Shown here one piece after another: positions 1 to 11,059 of a stretch of DNA of 64,000 nucleotides (positions within the stretch are counted from its first letter, which is position 1; each line of letters starts with the position of its first letter). The notes below the pieces were generated by a model. That model was given only the letters and a program-made list of their open reading frames with translations, did not search any database and was not told where the DNA came from. This DNA is from Lunularia cruciata (Eukaryota > Streptophyta > Marchantiopsida > Lunulariales > Lunulariaceae): contig OX419756.1 of assembly GCA_948567375.1 (NCBI GenBank), positions 62,572,333 to 62,636,332 on the forward strand, given 5' to 3'. Both the position numbers and the translations under genes were made by a program.

Positions 1-1300
1 TGTAAAAATAATATTATAATTAAGCATTGAAAAAATTCATGAATCATGGAATCAATCAAGCATTAAATATCAATAAAGATGAAAATATATAAAATTTAAG
101 GTCAATATTGATACAAAAAATATTTATTTTTTTACAAAAAATTTAAAAAATTTCACTGCTAATTTAAATAAATTTAAATTTGTTTAATACTATATCAAAA
201 AATTTAAATTAATACTGGAATCAATATAAGTCAACATGGAACAAATCATCATTTGACATATCAATATACGAAGCGATCTGCTAATTTGATATGTTAAGAA
301 GAGTCCAAAAATTGAAATATACATCTTGTTGTCGAAATAATTGATTGTTATTCATGCTAGCCAAGCAACTCAACACAATAAGAGAGTGCTTTTTCTGATA
401 GCCTATTGAGATTGACCAAAACAGAAGTTCATGTTATACAACTCCTTAGCGGGGATAAGCATGGATGGTCAAATATTGTATTCACTATTGTAATAAATTA
501 TACTTGAATATATAATGTTTGTAATTTTTTCATTATTGACTATATAAATTGTTAGATTTTTACCTAAATATAAATACTATTTTACCTTAGTCACACTAAG
601 ATTATGCTTGCTTAATAACCAATCAAATTTTCAGCTAGTTGTATGACTAAATATACAAATAATTACCTGTTCTTACATAAGTTGTAAAGTATAAGCTTTG
701 TGTATGTTATAAGAATTTCAAGAAATAACTAAGTTGGATGAGCACATGAGGAAATATTTTACAGAGGTTAAAAAATATATAGGAAAAAAATTTGGAAAAT
801 AGTAAAAGCCAAAATCTCCAATCATTATCCCAAATTTTTTTGACAAAATTTACCTAAGTTGGAGTGCATGTTGTTTTTGTTCAAATTGATCAAATATCCA
901 CTTATATCAACAAATGACTAAGAAAATATAATAAAATAAAATTCACCCTACCTTCTTTGATACTTTCCATAAAGTCTTCATATCATGCAAAACCAAAAGT
1001 CTTTGTATTGGATGAACATAGAAATATGAATGTTTGGTTTAAATATTTAGTTCTTATAACTAAGAGTATCCACCATATCACCTTCCACCAATAATTATTC
1101 AGATTTGAGATGAAAGACATAGCAAAAAAGTATTTAGAGCAAGAATTTTTATTTTGTTGAGTTCTTGTTACCATAGGATAAAGAAAACAAAACTTCATCA
1201 AGAGGACTGGCAAAGACTGGCAAAGACTGGCAAAGAGAGGATGAGAACAAGCTATGTGTTAGTTTGTTCGAAGGCATACTCTTGAAAGTCATACCTTGAT
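1..1300 (-). repeat. Repeat X, copy 1 (minus, cut by window edge)
   Basis: AT-rich sequence that is the reverse complement of about 22365-24030 and of 47645-49100, matching along its length with small indels. It contains no credible coding frame; the short frames inside it are not conserved among the three copies. At about 1300 it abuts a minus-strand gypsy-A fragment. The element type is unknown: I see no primer site, polypurine tract or terminal inverted repeat. It could be an LTR of an unidentified element or a non-autonomous element. Confidence 0.7.
1206..1235. repeat. Tandem 10-bp repeat, three units
   Basis: The unit actggcaaag occurs three times without change. The equivalent place in repeat X copy 2 (about 22420) has a single unit, so the expansion is private to this copy. 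Confidence 0.9.
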
Positions 1301-2065
1301 CAAAAGGCTACCTTTTTGGATGATCATCTAGAACACATTTACAAATTCTTGAACTATTTGATCAACCACTATCTTTTTATCTTCATTCTTCCACAATAGG
1401 TTTGATCCATATTGTAAAAGTAAGAATATTTTCCGCTAAAGCTTGTTATATAGCTATTATATTGATACATTTGGGACAGATTATTCTTAGATGTCTTACT
1501 CAAAGGTGCCAAAAACATAATTGGTAATTTTTACCTTGGTGTGGTACTTGAATATATTGTTAAGTCCAACCAAATTGAACCTTATGATGTTCAAGCCAAG
1601 GAAGACCTAGATTGATTATAGTGTAAGGAGGTGACTATAAATCTCATGTACTCAAAATACTCCTTCCCAATCTTGAATGCAAAAGGTTGTGAGAGTTAGA
1701 GTGCAAAACCCTTTCTACCCTCTACCATTATCAATTTATTGCATAAAATTGGTTTTATAAGAATATTTAATTTTGTTGCTAATTTCACGGACATATAATT
1801 CTCAAAACTCCTAAAATCTGCCAAAATTCTACAACCACAACCTAATATCATACCTTGCAAGTGAATCAAACTTGCATATGTTGAGCTTTCAATCCCATTG
1901 GAACAAGTCAAGTTCTTTGTAAGTGACTCAATATCTCTTATTGTGATTCTTTGTTTCCATAATCATTATGCTTTGTAAACTCCATAAATGCTTACAGTTA
2001 CTGCTTTGTGTAACTTGATGGGTTGTTCATTTTAGAGTGAATGTTTAAAAATGTGATGTTCCATT
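1300..2065 (-). mobile_element. Gypsy-A fragment: protease to start of RT (degenerate)
   Basis: Minus-strand remnant of a Ty3/gypsy polyprotein. Positions 1696-1911 read a retroviral-type aspartic protease stretch with 'RILADFRSFENYMS', parallel to 'GILVDSRSSKNCMS' in the complete element at 59833-60228, followed by the 'NILIKPILCNKL' segment. Further along the minus strand the sequence runs into the linker before reverse transcriptase, then is cut at about 1300 by repeat X. The active-site triad reads D-F-R rather than D-S/T-G, and stops are present, so it is inactive. At 2065/2066 the copia LTR begins, inserted in the gag zinc-knuckle region. Confidence 0.8.
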
Positions 2066-2865
2066 TGCTAGAGAAATCAGATTGGATTGAAGGAACAATG
2101 AAATACAAATTGATTATTCTCTGAGCAAAAAATCATTCATCAATCTATTAAGGAGCAACATGTATAGAAATTACACAAATTTCATGTGGTTAGGTCAACA
2201 TCCACCCATGTCTACAATCACATAGGATTTTATTCATTCAAGAAGTGTCAGAAAATCTCAATTGGCTATCGACACTACACTATTTATATATACTTGGATT
2301 TGTCATCCCTTATCTAGTTTTGGAATGTGTGGTGAAAATTGATCCCATATCTAAACCTAGATTGTATGGTACCAATTGATACATATCACCTTCCCGTAGT
2401 ACATTCTTGCAAGAGCCATTCTACAATAGAATCATGTAGTCCAATAATATAATCCCATATGAGCCATTTTCACAACCATCCTTATAGCTCCAATAGCAAA
2501 TCTCATATGTCCCAAAACCAATCTTGTAGCTCCTATAGGACACATTTGTCTTAAACTTCATGTGGATGTAACTTTTTTCTAGAACTCCATTTTTTATGAT
2601 CTTTGTACTTATGGAAAGTCCTTGAGAAGATGCTTCCGATGAGATAAAGTATGTCTCATTTGAATTTGTATTCAGAGAAAAAGAACCCAGTGTGAATTGC
2701 TTTTTTATGTACTCCCATAAAAGGAATCTTTTAATTTGAAGATATATCACATACTTACTCTTCTACACACTCATAGAAGATTTATATTGTATTGACTCTT
2801 TTAATTTCTTGTAGAATAATTTTCCAATATAAAATCTCTATAATTAATCAAACCCCACAAAAACA
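2066..2865 (-). repeat. Copia 3' LTR (minus), block copy 1
   Basis: An 800-bp LTR read on the minus strand. It starts with TG at 2865, directly after a purine-rich tract (2866-2880, ggagata at its end), and ends with ...tagca at 2066. It is homologous along its length to the LTRs at 15069-15825, 37314-38132, 41779-42553 and 53371-53985. A frame across it (2421-2750) is present in several copies only because the LTR itself is repeated. Confidence 0.85.
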
Positions 2866-2879
2866 TATCTCCCACTTGG

Positions 2880-4862
2880 ACTCTAACATTACTTGTCACC
2901 TCATGTATATGCTTATTCTAATCAATGAACTTTGAAGTCTAATTGCAACTATGCATTGCTTGAGCTTCTCAATTGTGAATACCTTGGTAAAGATTTCTAC
3001 AAGATTGCTTGCTCCCACAATGTTTACCAAAAGTAGTACTCAATCATCTACCAATACATCAATGAACTGATACCTCAATTGAATATGCTCTATCCTAACA
3101 TGAGCATAGGATTCTTTGCAAGATTGATAGTACTTTTGCTGTCACTATGTAAAATATTGTGCTCTTTTTTCTTGCCTAGCTCTACCATAAAGATTTTCAA
3201 CCAGATCATCTCCTTGCTAGCCTTTGGGGTGGCCATGTACTCAAATTTTGTGGTCAAAAGAGCAACACTCTTTTGCAATCAAAACATCCAACTCATGGTA
3301 TTACCACCCAATGTAAACACATACCATGAAGTTCTCTTTCTACTATCAAAGTCACCTCCTAAATCTGTATCAATGTAGCCTTCTAGAATAGCATATGTTT
3401 CCTCTAAGCAAATAACTTATCAAAGGTACCTTTCAAGTAGCATAATAGCCATTTTATTGCTTCCCAATGCTCATTTTATTGCTTCTTGGGTTTGCCATGA
3501 ATCTATTTACAATTCCCACTACATGAGCAATGTCTAGCCTAGTGCATACCATTTTGAACATCAAACTACCAATTGTCAATGCATAAGGTACTCTAATTGT
3601 GTACTCTATATCTACATCAATTCTTGGTGATTTCTCCTTAGAGAGTTTGAAGTGATTTCCCAAGGGAGTGGTTTAATTTGTAGCATTTTATAAACCAAAT
3701 TTGTCCATCAAATTCTTGATGTATTTCTCTTGAGATAAATTTGAAGTACCTACAAATTCTGTTTTACTAATCCTCATTTCAAGAATATTTTGTGAAGGAA
3801 CTAGGTCTTTCATTTCAAATTCATCAAAAAGTTGGCATCTTTGCTAGTTGATTTCATTCATGTTGGATCCAACAACCATAAAGCATCAAGATAAAGCAAC
3901 AAGATGATATATGAATCAACAAATGACTTAATGTAGCAACAATGATTCATTTTGCATATGGTGTAACCATTGTTTGTCATATAGCCATCAAATTTCAAGT
4001 ACCACTATAGAGGAGCTTGTTTCAAAACATAGAGACTCCTTTTCAGATTGAAAATAATACCTCCTTTCTTAGTGATTTTAAACCCCTTCTCAATTGTTCC
4101 ATATGGACATCCCAATCAAGGTCTCCATATAGAAATGTTCTTATTAAATCTTGCTACTTTATATGCTATCCTCTATAGTCATAAGACCTAAGACTAATTT
4201 GATGGTAGTCATCTTAACTAAGGGAGAGAAATTTTCATTATAGTCTATACCTTTGGTTTACAAAAGGTATAGATTGGTCCTATTGAAAACCTTGTGGCAT
4301 AAGCTTGGCCTTGTACCACTTGCTTCCATCATGTTCTTCTTTGATCCTGTACACCCATTTGTTATGTAATGCTTTCTTTCTCTCTAGTAGCTTGGTCAAT
4401 GACCAAGTCTCATTCTTCTCTCAGGATGAAATCTCTTCCTTCATTGCAAGTTCCCACTTCAATGAGTCCTCCTTTCTGAATGCTTAGGTTCAACACTTTT
4501 TATATGGAATAAGTTATACATGGACGGGGAACACCTCTCTCTTTGTTCCTACAATCTAGAAAAACTCCTCAAATCAGTTATAGGTGTGATTGGATTTGGT
4601 ATAATATCTTAAGTTTCTACAAAACTCCTATTTCCTACAACATCATTCTCTAAAATGTCTTCCAACACTACTACTTGTTGGTATTCTTCTTGTTCCCCTA
4701 TAAACCAGAGCATGATGCAAGCTTATCTTGTATACAACATTGTCATCATGGAAAATTCCATCTCTACTTCTAAGCACTTTTTTGTCATTCCAAAGACAAT
4801 AACCCATGTTTTTTTATCCATATCCAATGAAGAAATGGAAGGATGCCCATTCCAAGTTTAAC
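2880..4862 (-). pseudogene. Copia pol remnant: integrase C-terminus, RT, RNase H (minus)
   Basis: Broken copia polyprotein on the minus strand. RNase H is the clearest part (3090-3278: 'KASKEMIWLK', 'SDSKSTINLAKNP'). It is preceded by the RT C-terminal segment at 3454-3663 ('VCTRLDIAHVVG', a recognisable copia motif). The RT catalytic box near 3880-3900 reads Y-L-D-A in place of YVDD, so it is dead. Gag, protease and most of integrase are missing: the fragment stops at about 4862 where an unrelated plus-strand gypsy fragment begins. It parallels 12985-15068, 39960-41778 and 55201-56490. Confidence 0.85.
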
Positions 4863-4865
4863 TGA

Positions 4866-5262
4866 TTGTAGTACATTTGAGCTTAGACCAATGCTCACCA
4901 AATTGGATAATGAGGAGAAGGAGTTGAGGTAGCCTATGCTAGTTGGTCCAAAAAATTCAATAGAGGCCAAGAATAATTCATATGATGGATAGTGTTTGAC
5001 AATAATGTGAGAAGTAGAAATTTTTTAATATTACTTGTTTGGGAATCCTCTCACTCTCATCATTGATGATCAACCATTGAAGTGGTTAATGAAGTCTTAT
5101 AAGTTTTCAAGGAATCTTGGACAATAAGCTCTGATTTGATAGGAGTATGATTTCACAATTGTACATGGACTTGGAGTTGTGAAATATGATATAGATGGTT
5201 GAGATTGTTGGGGATCAAGGGATAATGGCTTGCAAGTAGTACTTTCTATCTTGAATATTACA
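4866..5262 (+). pseudogene. Gypsy-C RNase H fragment (plus)
   Basis: Plus-strand remnant of a Ty3/gypsy RNase H domain. Around 5060-5100 it reads 'DDQPLKWLMKSYKFSRNLG', close to the D-H-Q-P-L-K-W-L-M motif of plant gypsy elements, followed by 'EYDFTIVHGLGVVKYDIDG', the usual domain end. Several stops interrupt it. The same fragment lies in the opposite orientation at 11400-12030, again between repeat Y and copia pol, so it belongs to the duplicated block. Confidence 0.75.
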
Positions 5263-5264
5263 TC

Positions 5265-5834
5265 TTGTATGAGATGCTCATGAGTAGCTAAAAATTTTTG
5301 AAGTCAAGAGGACATAAAGCTCATTTCAAAGTCATGATTGGTGGCACGGCATGCAAACTAATGTATAGTACTTTTTTGCTAAATGTCTGGTTTGTGACCA
5401 AGTAAGAGCATTATTCAAGGCTCTTATGCCACAATTACACCCATTACCTACCATGAGATTGGGTTATTTTGGCAATCCACCTTTACAATATGTATTCTTT
5501 TTGTCCAATTTCATAGAGAAATGAGAGATCAAGAAAGTAAAGAAGGCTAGAACACAAGAATGTGCCAATTATCATTGATGTAGAAGGTGGATGGAACACA
5601 AAGAGGATGAAAAAATGACGTATGGAAAAACCGTTACTCTTCACACACCCGCAGATAACAAGGAAAGTGATTGTCATGATTGTGATTCTTGTGATTGTGT
5701 TCCTCTTGGGTTTGATATTTGTGATAATGATTGTGATCTTGTGATCTTGTGATCATGATTTCTTAGCGGTGAGGATCTTAATGTTCATGAATGTAAAATT
5801 TCATATGGATATCTTTGGCCTAAAACACCCTAAT
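5265..5834 (-). repeat. Repeat Y, copy 1 (minus), LTR-like with primer-site-like end
   Basis: Reverse-complement match to 36045-36640 and partly to 11060-11395. On the minus strand it contains tggcataagagcc (around 5427-5440), one or two changes from the initiator-tRNA primer site ttggtatcagagcc, so it is probably the end of an LTR and start of an internal region. It also holds a short run of tgtgatct units (about 5725-5750). No coding function is visible. Confidence 0.6.
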
Positions 5835-5965
5835 GATTACAATTTGGAAGTAAAACTTGAGCTCTAGATTTTGGTAAGAACAAGAAAATTGAAAGAGATA
5901 TTTGTGAGAGTAATACTAATGGATTTCAATTGTTTAGGAATTTTTTTAAGTTAGATGAGATGGTA
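5835..5965 (+). repeat. Partial copy of the proline-rich gene's upstream unit (A'')
   Basis: This short stretch (acttgagctctagatttt...) matches the sequence just upstream of the proline-rich gene promoter at 9030-9140 and the equivalent in arm R (about 30240-30345). It has no TATA-like box or coding region behind it, so it is a stray fragment of the upstream unit. Confidence 0.55.
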
Positions 5966-6413
5966 AATGTGATGTCATGTTTCAACCTTGCATCCTCTCC
6001 CAATACTTACCTCCAATGTGATTCCATCCATGATTAGTGCTTGGGGTACCAACTATCAGGAATTTAGATGAAGTTTGCTAAGCATCAAATGTTTCATTGT
6101 ACAAATTCTAAAGCCAATTCCATAACAAAAATGTTAGATAAAGTTTCTTTGTTTGCACTCTTTGAGATTCCATCACCCACAGGCTAACATTTGATTCTTC
6201 AAGTTGAGGGAACTCCGGCCATTTTCTTTAAACTACCCCTCTTGCCATTGTGAGAAATAAACTCTACTACTCTGGAGGTTTTCATACTGCCAAGCTCACA
6301 AACTCTCTCAATTAACTACAAGCTCTTCTTGAACTCCCTCCAAAATACTATAAAAGTGAATTGGTGAATTGGTGATTTCTCTCATTCAACCTATCACCAA
6401 TTTGAAGTCACAC

Positions 6414-7410
6414 CTCTGCCTTGCAATGGCATTTAATCAATCTTCCATTGACATTCTGATGTGAGATTTTTTGAGCAATTACAATATTTAAATATAAATT
6501 CTTATGGTGGTAGTCCTTGCATTCCCAAGAAATTACGATATTAAATATTTTTTTGGCTAAAGACCATCTTTCCTTCCTTTAGAATGATACATGTCCTTCT
6601 GAATGGTACCCTTTCTTCCAAAAGAACATATTGTATTCCAAAAGAGTGACAATACAAACCCTTAGAATAACCATGATAATAATTATTTGGATATGCACCT
6701 TCTTCCAGAACACTCATAGATGCTTAAATTCATCTTATCTATCTACATGGCTTCTTAAGGACTTATTTATACAAAATGAAAGAAAAAGGGACATTTTTTT
6801 CAAATCATGGGTACCGTAATTATAGATTAAAACTTATTAGCTATTCATCCAATCAAAGAATCAAATAGATAGAAAAGATAGTAAAATAAAATATATGCTT
6901 ATTTGTAAATATTTCTTGCATACTTTTCTACACTTTTAAGTTATTATTTTTATAAAATATACCACCAGATTAAATTTATCCTCAATATTAATGAGATTTG
7001 ATATACTAGATTAATCATGAGATACAATATATCTTTGATAATTGATACTAAAGAAATTCATCTCCAATTTATCATGGTCCTCTTAGATTATATCTTTCAA
7101 AAGAAGGTTCTAACACCAAGAATCAATCCACCTTTCTCTAGTTTAGAATGAGATAGCCGTGAAGGATCTTATGGCTCAATTATACCCACATAATCCAAAT
7201 GTTTCTATGTTTGCACCATGTGTCAGCTAAATTTTCCTTGCACTCTTGAGTCTATTTCTCAACATTTAGCAATCTTACAAAAGAAAGTCCCATTTTGGAT
7301 TTGGACTAAACCCTTCTTATCACATGAGTTCTAGAAATGGTTCAGTGTGATAGTCTTTATTTAGGAGACATGTGAATTGGAGTCCAAACTACCATTCAAT
7401 TGGATGTTTT
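6414..7410. other. ~1 kb insertion private to arm L, nothing recognised
   Basis: Absent from arm R, where the flanking sequences are adjacent (around 30870). It is AT-rich, with no coding frame beyond about 60 codons, no obvious terminal repeats and no LTR features. It could be a non-autonomous element, or ancestral sequence deleted from arm R. Confidence 0.5.
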
Positions 7411-8079
7411 AGGTTGACTTGAAGAGTAAGCTAAAAAAAAGCCCAAGAAGTCTAAATAGAAACAGTGTATGGAGTTGTAGGAAGCTAGAGCTACACTCTT
7501 AATCCAAATTATGGCTCAAGTTTAACAAAAGACGAGTTATGACAAGCAATTGCCAAAGTAAAAAAAGGCTATATTTCAACAAAGTAGATTGTATTATTCT
7601 CTTTGATTCCATTTGTTACAAGTGAGCGAAGAAGAATTTTTTATCAAATTATTTTGATATTCATATTGTGGGGAAGGAGAATAGTAATCATAATTATACT
7701 ATGAAAGAGATAAAAGATAGACACCTTCACAAACCCAAGTATAAGATTTGAAACATAAGTGATAATACTTCACTCTAAAAAAGCATGTGAGACCGAAACC
7801 CATTTTGAAGCCTATGACTTAAGATTCCTTGAACTAAAAGATATAACTAAAAAGTATTGAAGTATTTAATATGGTAATTTTGGAGATTATAAAAGAAGAG
7901 CTTAGGAGGAGGAAGAAATCCACATGTATCACTTTTATACAAATCCATCACCTAGTCGGCTTATCAGTCTATATACCAAGGTAAGAGAGCTTCGTACATG
8001 GAGTGAGTGAGTAGAAGGAGGCAGGATTAGTGCTACGTATTCGCTTCAAAGTAAATAAATTATTACTTTGTTTTATAAA

Positions 8080-8295
8080 TTGTTCAAGAATTTATGTAAG
8101 GTAGATGAGACGCACATTTCTGTCCTGTCTGTCTCTGCCAGCAACCACAGAAATCATGATTAAGATCCCAAAATATGCAAAGTCTCACAAGCACGCCTAC
8201 CGGTATTGCTGCTTCGAAACTCTATATACTGCGTGGTCAAAGCTAGCAACCACTATCCCCTTACCACACTTTGCGTGACGATTGTTCCGAGGCCT
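8080..8295 (+). promoter_or_regulatory. Upstream duplicate of the proline-rich gene promoter (unit A)
   Basis: This segment is homologous to 9120-9335, the region directly upstream of the proline-rich gene: shared landmarks are gagacgcacatt, cacaagcacgcc, tgctgcttcgaa, then a TATA-like ctatatact at 8222-8230 and a cgattg landmark. After that point the similarity stops and no coding sequence follows. It is therefore a second promoter copy or the relic of a tandem gene copy. Arm R carries it too (about 30060-30250), so the tandem duplication predates the arm duplication. Confidence 0.6.
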
Positions 8296-9119
8296 AGGGG
8301 ATTTCATACTAGTTAATATCATTGCCCTTAACACATTCATCGCAAAATCATTTCGAAATCAAGTACCAAAATTGATTGTATCTATCCATTGTAATGCATT
8401 TCCATAGATTTCATCGAATTATATTTCCATAGAATCTTATGTGGGCTTTGTTGTTTCCTAACTGCAGCTAGTAATTCTGCAATCCTGTTCCCCAACTTTG
8501 AGCTCTATGGTCTCGTCCATTCTGTAGCCTATCATGCCCTATTGCTTGGTCCACTCTAGGCCCTGTCTATTCCGCTCTGGACACTCCAGGTCCAGTCCCT
8601 TGAGCTCTTATGTGTTTATTTCCTTTGATCATAAGTCCTAATGTCTCATTTCCGTAATCTTAAAACTAAGGAACACAAATAAAATTGATAACAAAAGGTC
8701 GGGACTCATCATACTGAATAAGTATTTAAATACTAAAAGAAATTAATTACACCCCTGTCGTTTTATAGAATTATTATGACTTTCATTCTAGATAACAATT
8801 AGACCAAACTTGAATAAAACAAAATAAAATCAACTGTTCATAGATTTCGCATATGCCTAGCTATATTCACTTGTCTTCTTCGGGCTTTCCATAACAGTCC
8901 TCTAATGGGCTTTTAGCTTCGGTCTTTTATCACACAACTTCCTTTAATATCTGAGTACAGTATTAGCAGAATCCAGAATCTCTCTACAGTACATGGTGAT
9001 GTCCGTACACTCCTTACAAGTCGAAAGTACCCACTTGCGCTCTAGATTTCGGTAAGAAAAGAATGAATCGAAGGAATGTTCCGAAAGAATAACACTACCG
9101 AATTCGAATTTTTAGTGTT

Positions 9120-9360
9120 CAGAACTTTCAAGGTAAATGAGATGCACATTCCTGCTTGGAGTCTATCAATCATAGACATGATTTTGTTCCAAAAAACATT
9201 AAAAGTCTCGCAAGCACGCCGACTGGTAAGGGAATGGTAGTGCTGCTTCGAAGCTACATATACTGCTGCATGATCACCGTTAGCAACCAGTATGTCCTTC
9301 ATCATACTTTGAGAGACGATTGTAGACGCAGGACTTGCAGAAATCGGGACTATTGCCAAC
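9120..9360 (+). promoter_or_regulatory. Putative promoter and 5' leader of proline-rich gene copy 1
   Basis: A TATA-like catatact lies at 9257-9264, about 97 bases before the ATG at 9361. Just before it is the palindrome gcttcgaagc. The region is conserved in arm R with the TATA-like element at about 28903-28910, and a diverged duplicate lies at 8080-8295. The promoter assignment is inference from position and the TATA-like sequence. Confidence 0.5.
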
Positions 9361-9837
9361 ATGGGGAAGATGAATCACTTCACTACTGGCTCGTTCATGG
9401 TTTTGGTATGTTGCGTGTGCATCGGAGGAATGCTGTTGCCCACAGCAATCGCATCCCGCGTTCTCATGGCGGATACTCCATCAGCACCACCACCAGCCCC
9501 GCACAGTTCCGATCCTGATTTCCATCTACCCCGTTTACCCACACTCCCCCCCCTACCCAATACCTTTCCTGGATCGAATCCGCCTTCTGCGCACCCTTCC
9601 CCATCTTCCAGGTCCAATCCTGTTTCCCCCTCACTGCCCCCGCTACCCAATATCGTTCAGCTTCCTAGTCTACCTCCTTTCCGTCTACCTTCTATCCCTT
9701 CCGTCCCACTCCCCCCCCATCCACCTCCTTCTCCCAGAGCTACACATTCCCCTCCTCCTCCACACAATGCGTCTCCTGCTCGGTCTCCGGAATCTCATGA
9801 TCATTCTGCCAGGGCTCCCAGTTCTCATAGCGGGTGA
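9361..9837 (+). CDS. Secreted proline-rich protein, copy 1 (158 aa)
   Basis: Intact 158-codon frame opening with MGKMNHF. Residues 12-27 are a hydrophobic core (FMVLVCCVCIGGMLLP) followed by TAIA-S, a typical signal peptide with cleavage near residue 31. The mature part is rich in Pro and Ser, has no Cys, Lys or Tyr, and repeats LPPLPN at about 62-67 and 92-97. The C-terminal third has SP and SPPPP motifs that suit proline hydroxylation and arabinosylation, as in cell-wall hydroxyproline-rich or arabinogalactan-like proteins. I do not recognise a named family; a secreted peptide precursor is an alternative. The start was chosen at the ATG that begins the signal peptide. An inverted second copy lies at 28333-28809 with 8 amino-acid changes (M36L, T39N, P47S, P57T, S85P, V88A, S91A, P123L). 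Candidate AATAAA signals lie far downstream (10448). Confidence 0.6.
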   Translation: MGKMNHFTTGSFMVLVCCVCIGGMLLPTAIASRVLMADTPSAPPPAPHSSDPDFHLPRLPTLPPLPNTFPGSNPPSAHPSPSSRSNPVSPSLPPLPNIVQLPSLPPFRLPSIPSVPLPPHPPPSPRATHSPPPPHNASPARSPESHDHSARAPSSHSG

Positions 9838-10260
9838 TCGTCCGTAATGGGCGTATTGGGTCTGTCAAGCTGAGACTTCAGAGACTCTGCTGACAATTCT
9901 GCAACGGTTCCTACTGCACACCGGGGATGATCATCAGCCGTCTCATATTTGTAGATTTACTGATGCGGACGCCTTATTGCTTAACTCATCCGCACATTGG
10001 TTGACTTTCTTAGAAGAGCTTCCTGCTCTCGCGGCTAGTTTACAGATGTAAAGTTTACAAGTCCGAATTTAAGTTTTCGTTTGAGTGCTGTGATGGTGGC
10101 TACAAGAGCTTGGATCCGTCTGCAGATTTGCCTTTCTATGAGTTTCGGCTCGCCGACTAACACTGGCACCAACCGCGTGGATGAACTGAGGTAGCAATGC
10201 CCTCAGTGCTTAAGAGTACACCGAAATTCGAATGAAATAAGCGCTAAGCACATGACTCTA
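9838..10260 (+). other. Region downstream of proline-rich gene, with a frame kept open in both arms
   Basis: In frame from about 9870 to 10050 it reads 'SETLLTILQRFLLHTGDDH' and then about 40 further residues. The same frame in arm R (28100-28336, minus) differs at few positions and continues slightly further. There is no good start codon, so it may be a 3' untranslated region, a spliced exon or chance. I do not recognise the peptide. Confidence 0.3.
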
Positions 10261-11059
10261 GGATGAGCCAAGATAGGTAGCTGCAGAAAGCTATTCGGTA
10301 GAATCCTGTGTTCACAGGTCGCAGCATGTGTAACTATTCCTTGAAATGAGTTTGCTCAAAATGCTGCTCCTCGGTACACCGGGGAACACTTCGGTTCTGT
10401 CATTAAGAAGCGTGGAATACCGCTTCTGTGATGTCTTTCGGAAATGGAATAAAGTTTACTATGCCCGAATTATCCTTCCTTCCCTTTCCTTTATGAAATC
10501 TGGATGGGTTGAATTTATGAGATATTAAAGAGAAAATAAAGCAACAATTGCATGAGATCCTTCAAGAGATCATACGTTCCCCAATTGTACTTCTTACAGC
10601 GTCTAGATGCAGAAACCTACTCGTACAATCCTGTGCTCATATGTCTCTCGACTGCGCCAGGATGGGGTTGTTGGGTGGCATTGTTGGGTAGAGTGATTGA
10701 ATTTGGAAGTCTACATGACCAAGAATTATTCGATTTTCAGGGTTAGAGATTCAAATTGTTGCTATTAAGTATTCAAAGTCTACGGTGGGAGATACATTAG
10801 TTGTTAAAATTATATTATATTTCCTGTTTGAAATATTCAATTTTGGGTTAAAGTTGCATTAGTCATTCAAGAAATATTCCATCCCTCGTGTGAAATATCG
10901 AGAGTTAGTTGTCATCGGCAGTGACAATTTTGAATTTCAAGATGTTGATGTGATAAATGAGATTTGTTGTGACAAATAGGTCTGTGGACCAACTGGGATT
11001 TGCTATATTGTGTGAAAATGACCTTTTGATTCTTTTGGATGATTATGTGACCTGTATGA

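Larger units (their letters stand above)
5965..11020 (+). repeat. Arm L of the large inverted repeat
   Basis: Matches 26340-31290 in reverse complement from end to end, broken by indels. Anchor matches: 5975-6040 with 31210-31290; 6200-6413 with 30880-31075; 7450-8290 with 30050-30830; 8300-9840 with 28330-30040; 9840-10640 with 27570-28330; 10650-11015 with 26340-26690. Arm L has a private insertion of about 1 kb (6414-7410) and a private deletion near 10645. The part from 9300 to 10300 is visibly richer in G+C than the retrotransposon DNA around it. Confidence 0.85.

Noticed and set aside
2421-2750. 109-codon minus-strand frame that recurs at 41926-42213 and 15411-15638
   Set aside because: It lies wholly inside the copia LTR. 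The similarity between copies is LTR homology, not a protein family; the frames start and stop at different places.
4785-4970. 61-codon minus-strand frame between copia and gypsy-C
   Set aside because: It crosses the junction of two elements and is antisense to the gypsy-C fragment.
9375-9650. Gly-rich minus-strand frame, also at 28520-28795 on the plus strand
   Set aside because: It is the antisense of the proline-rich coding frame: Pro codons read backwards give Gly. No signal or promoter supports it.
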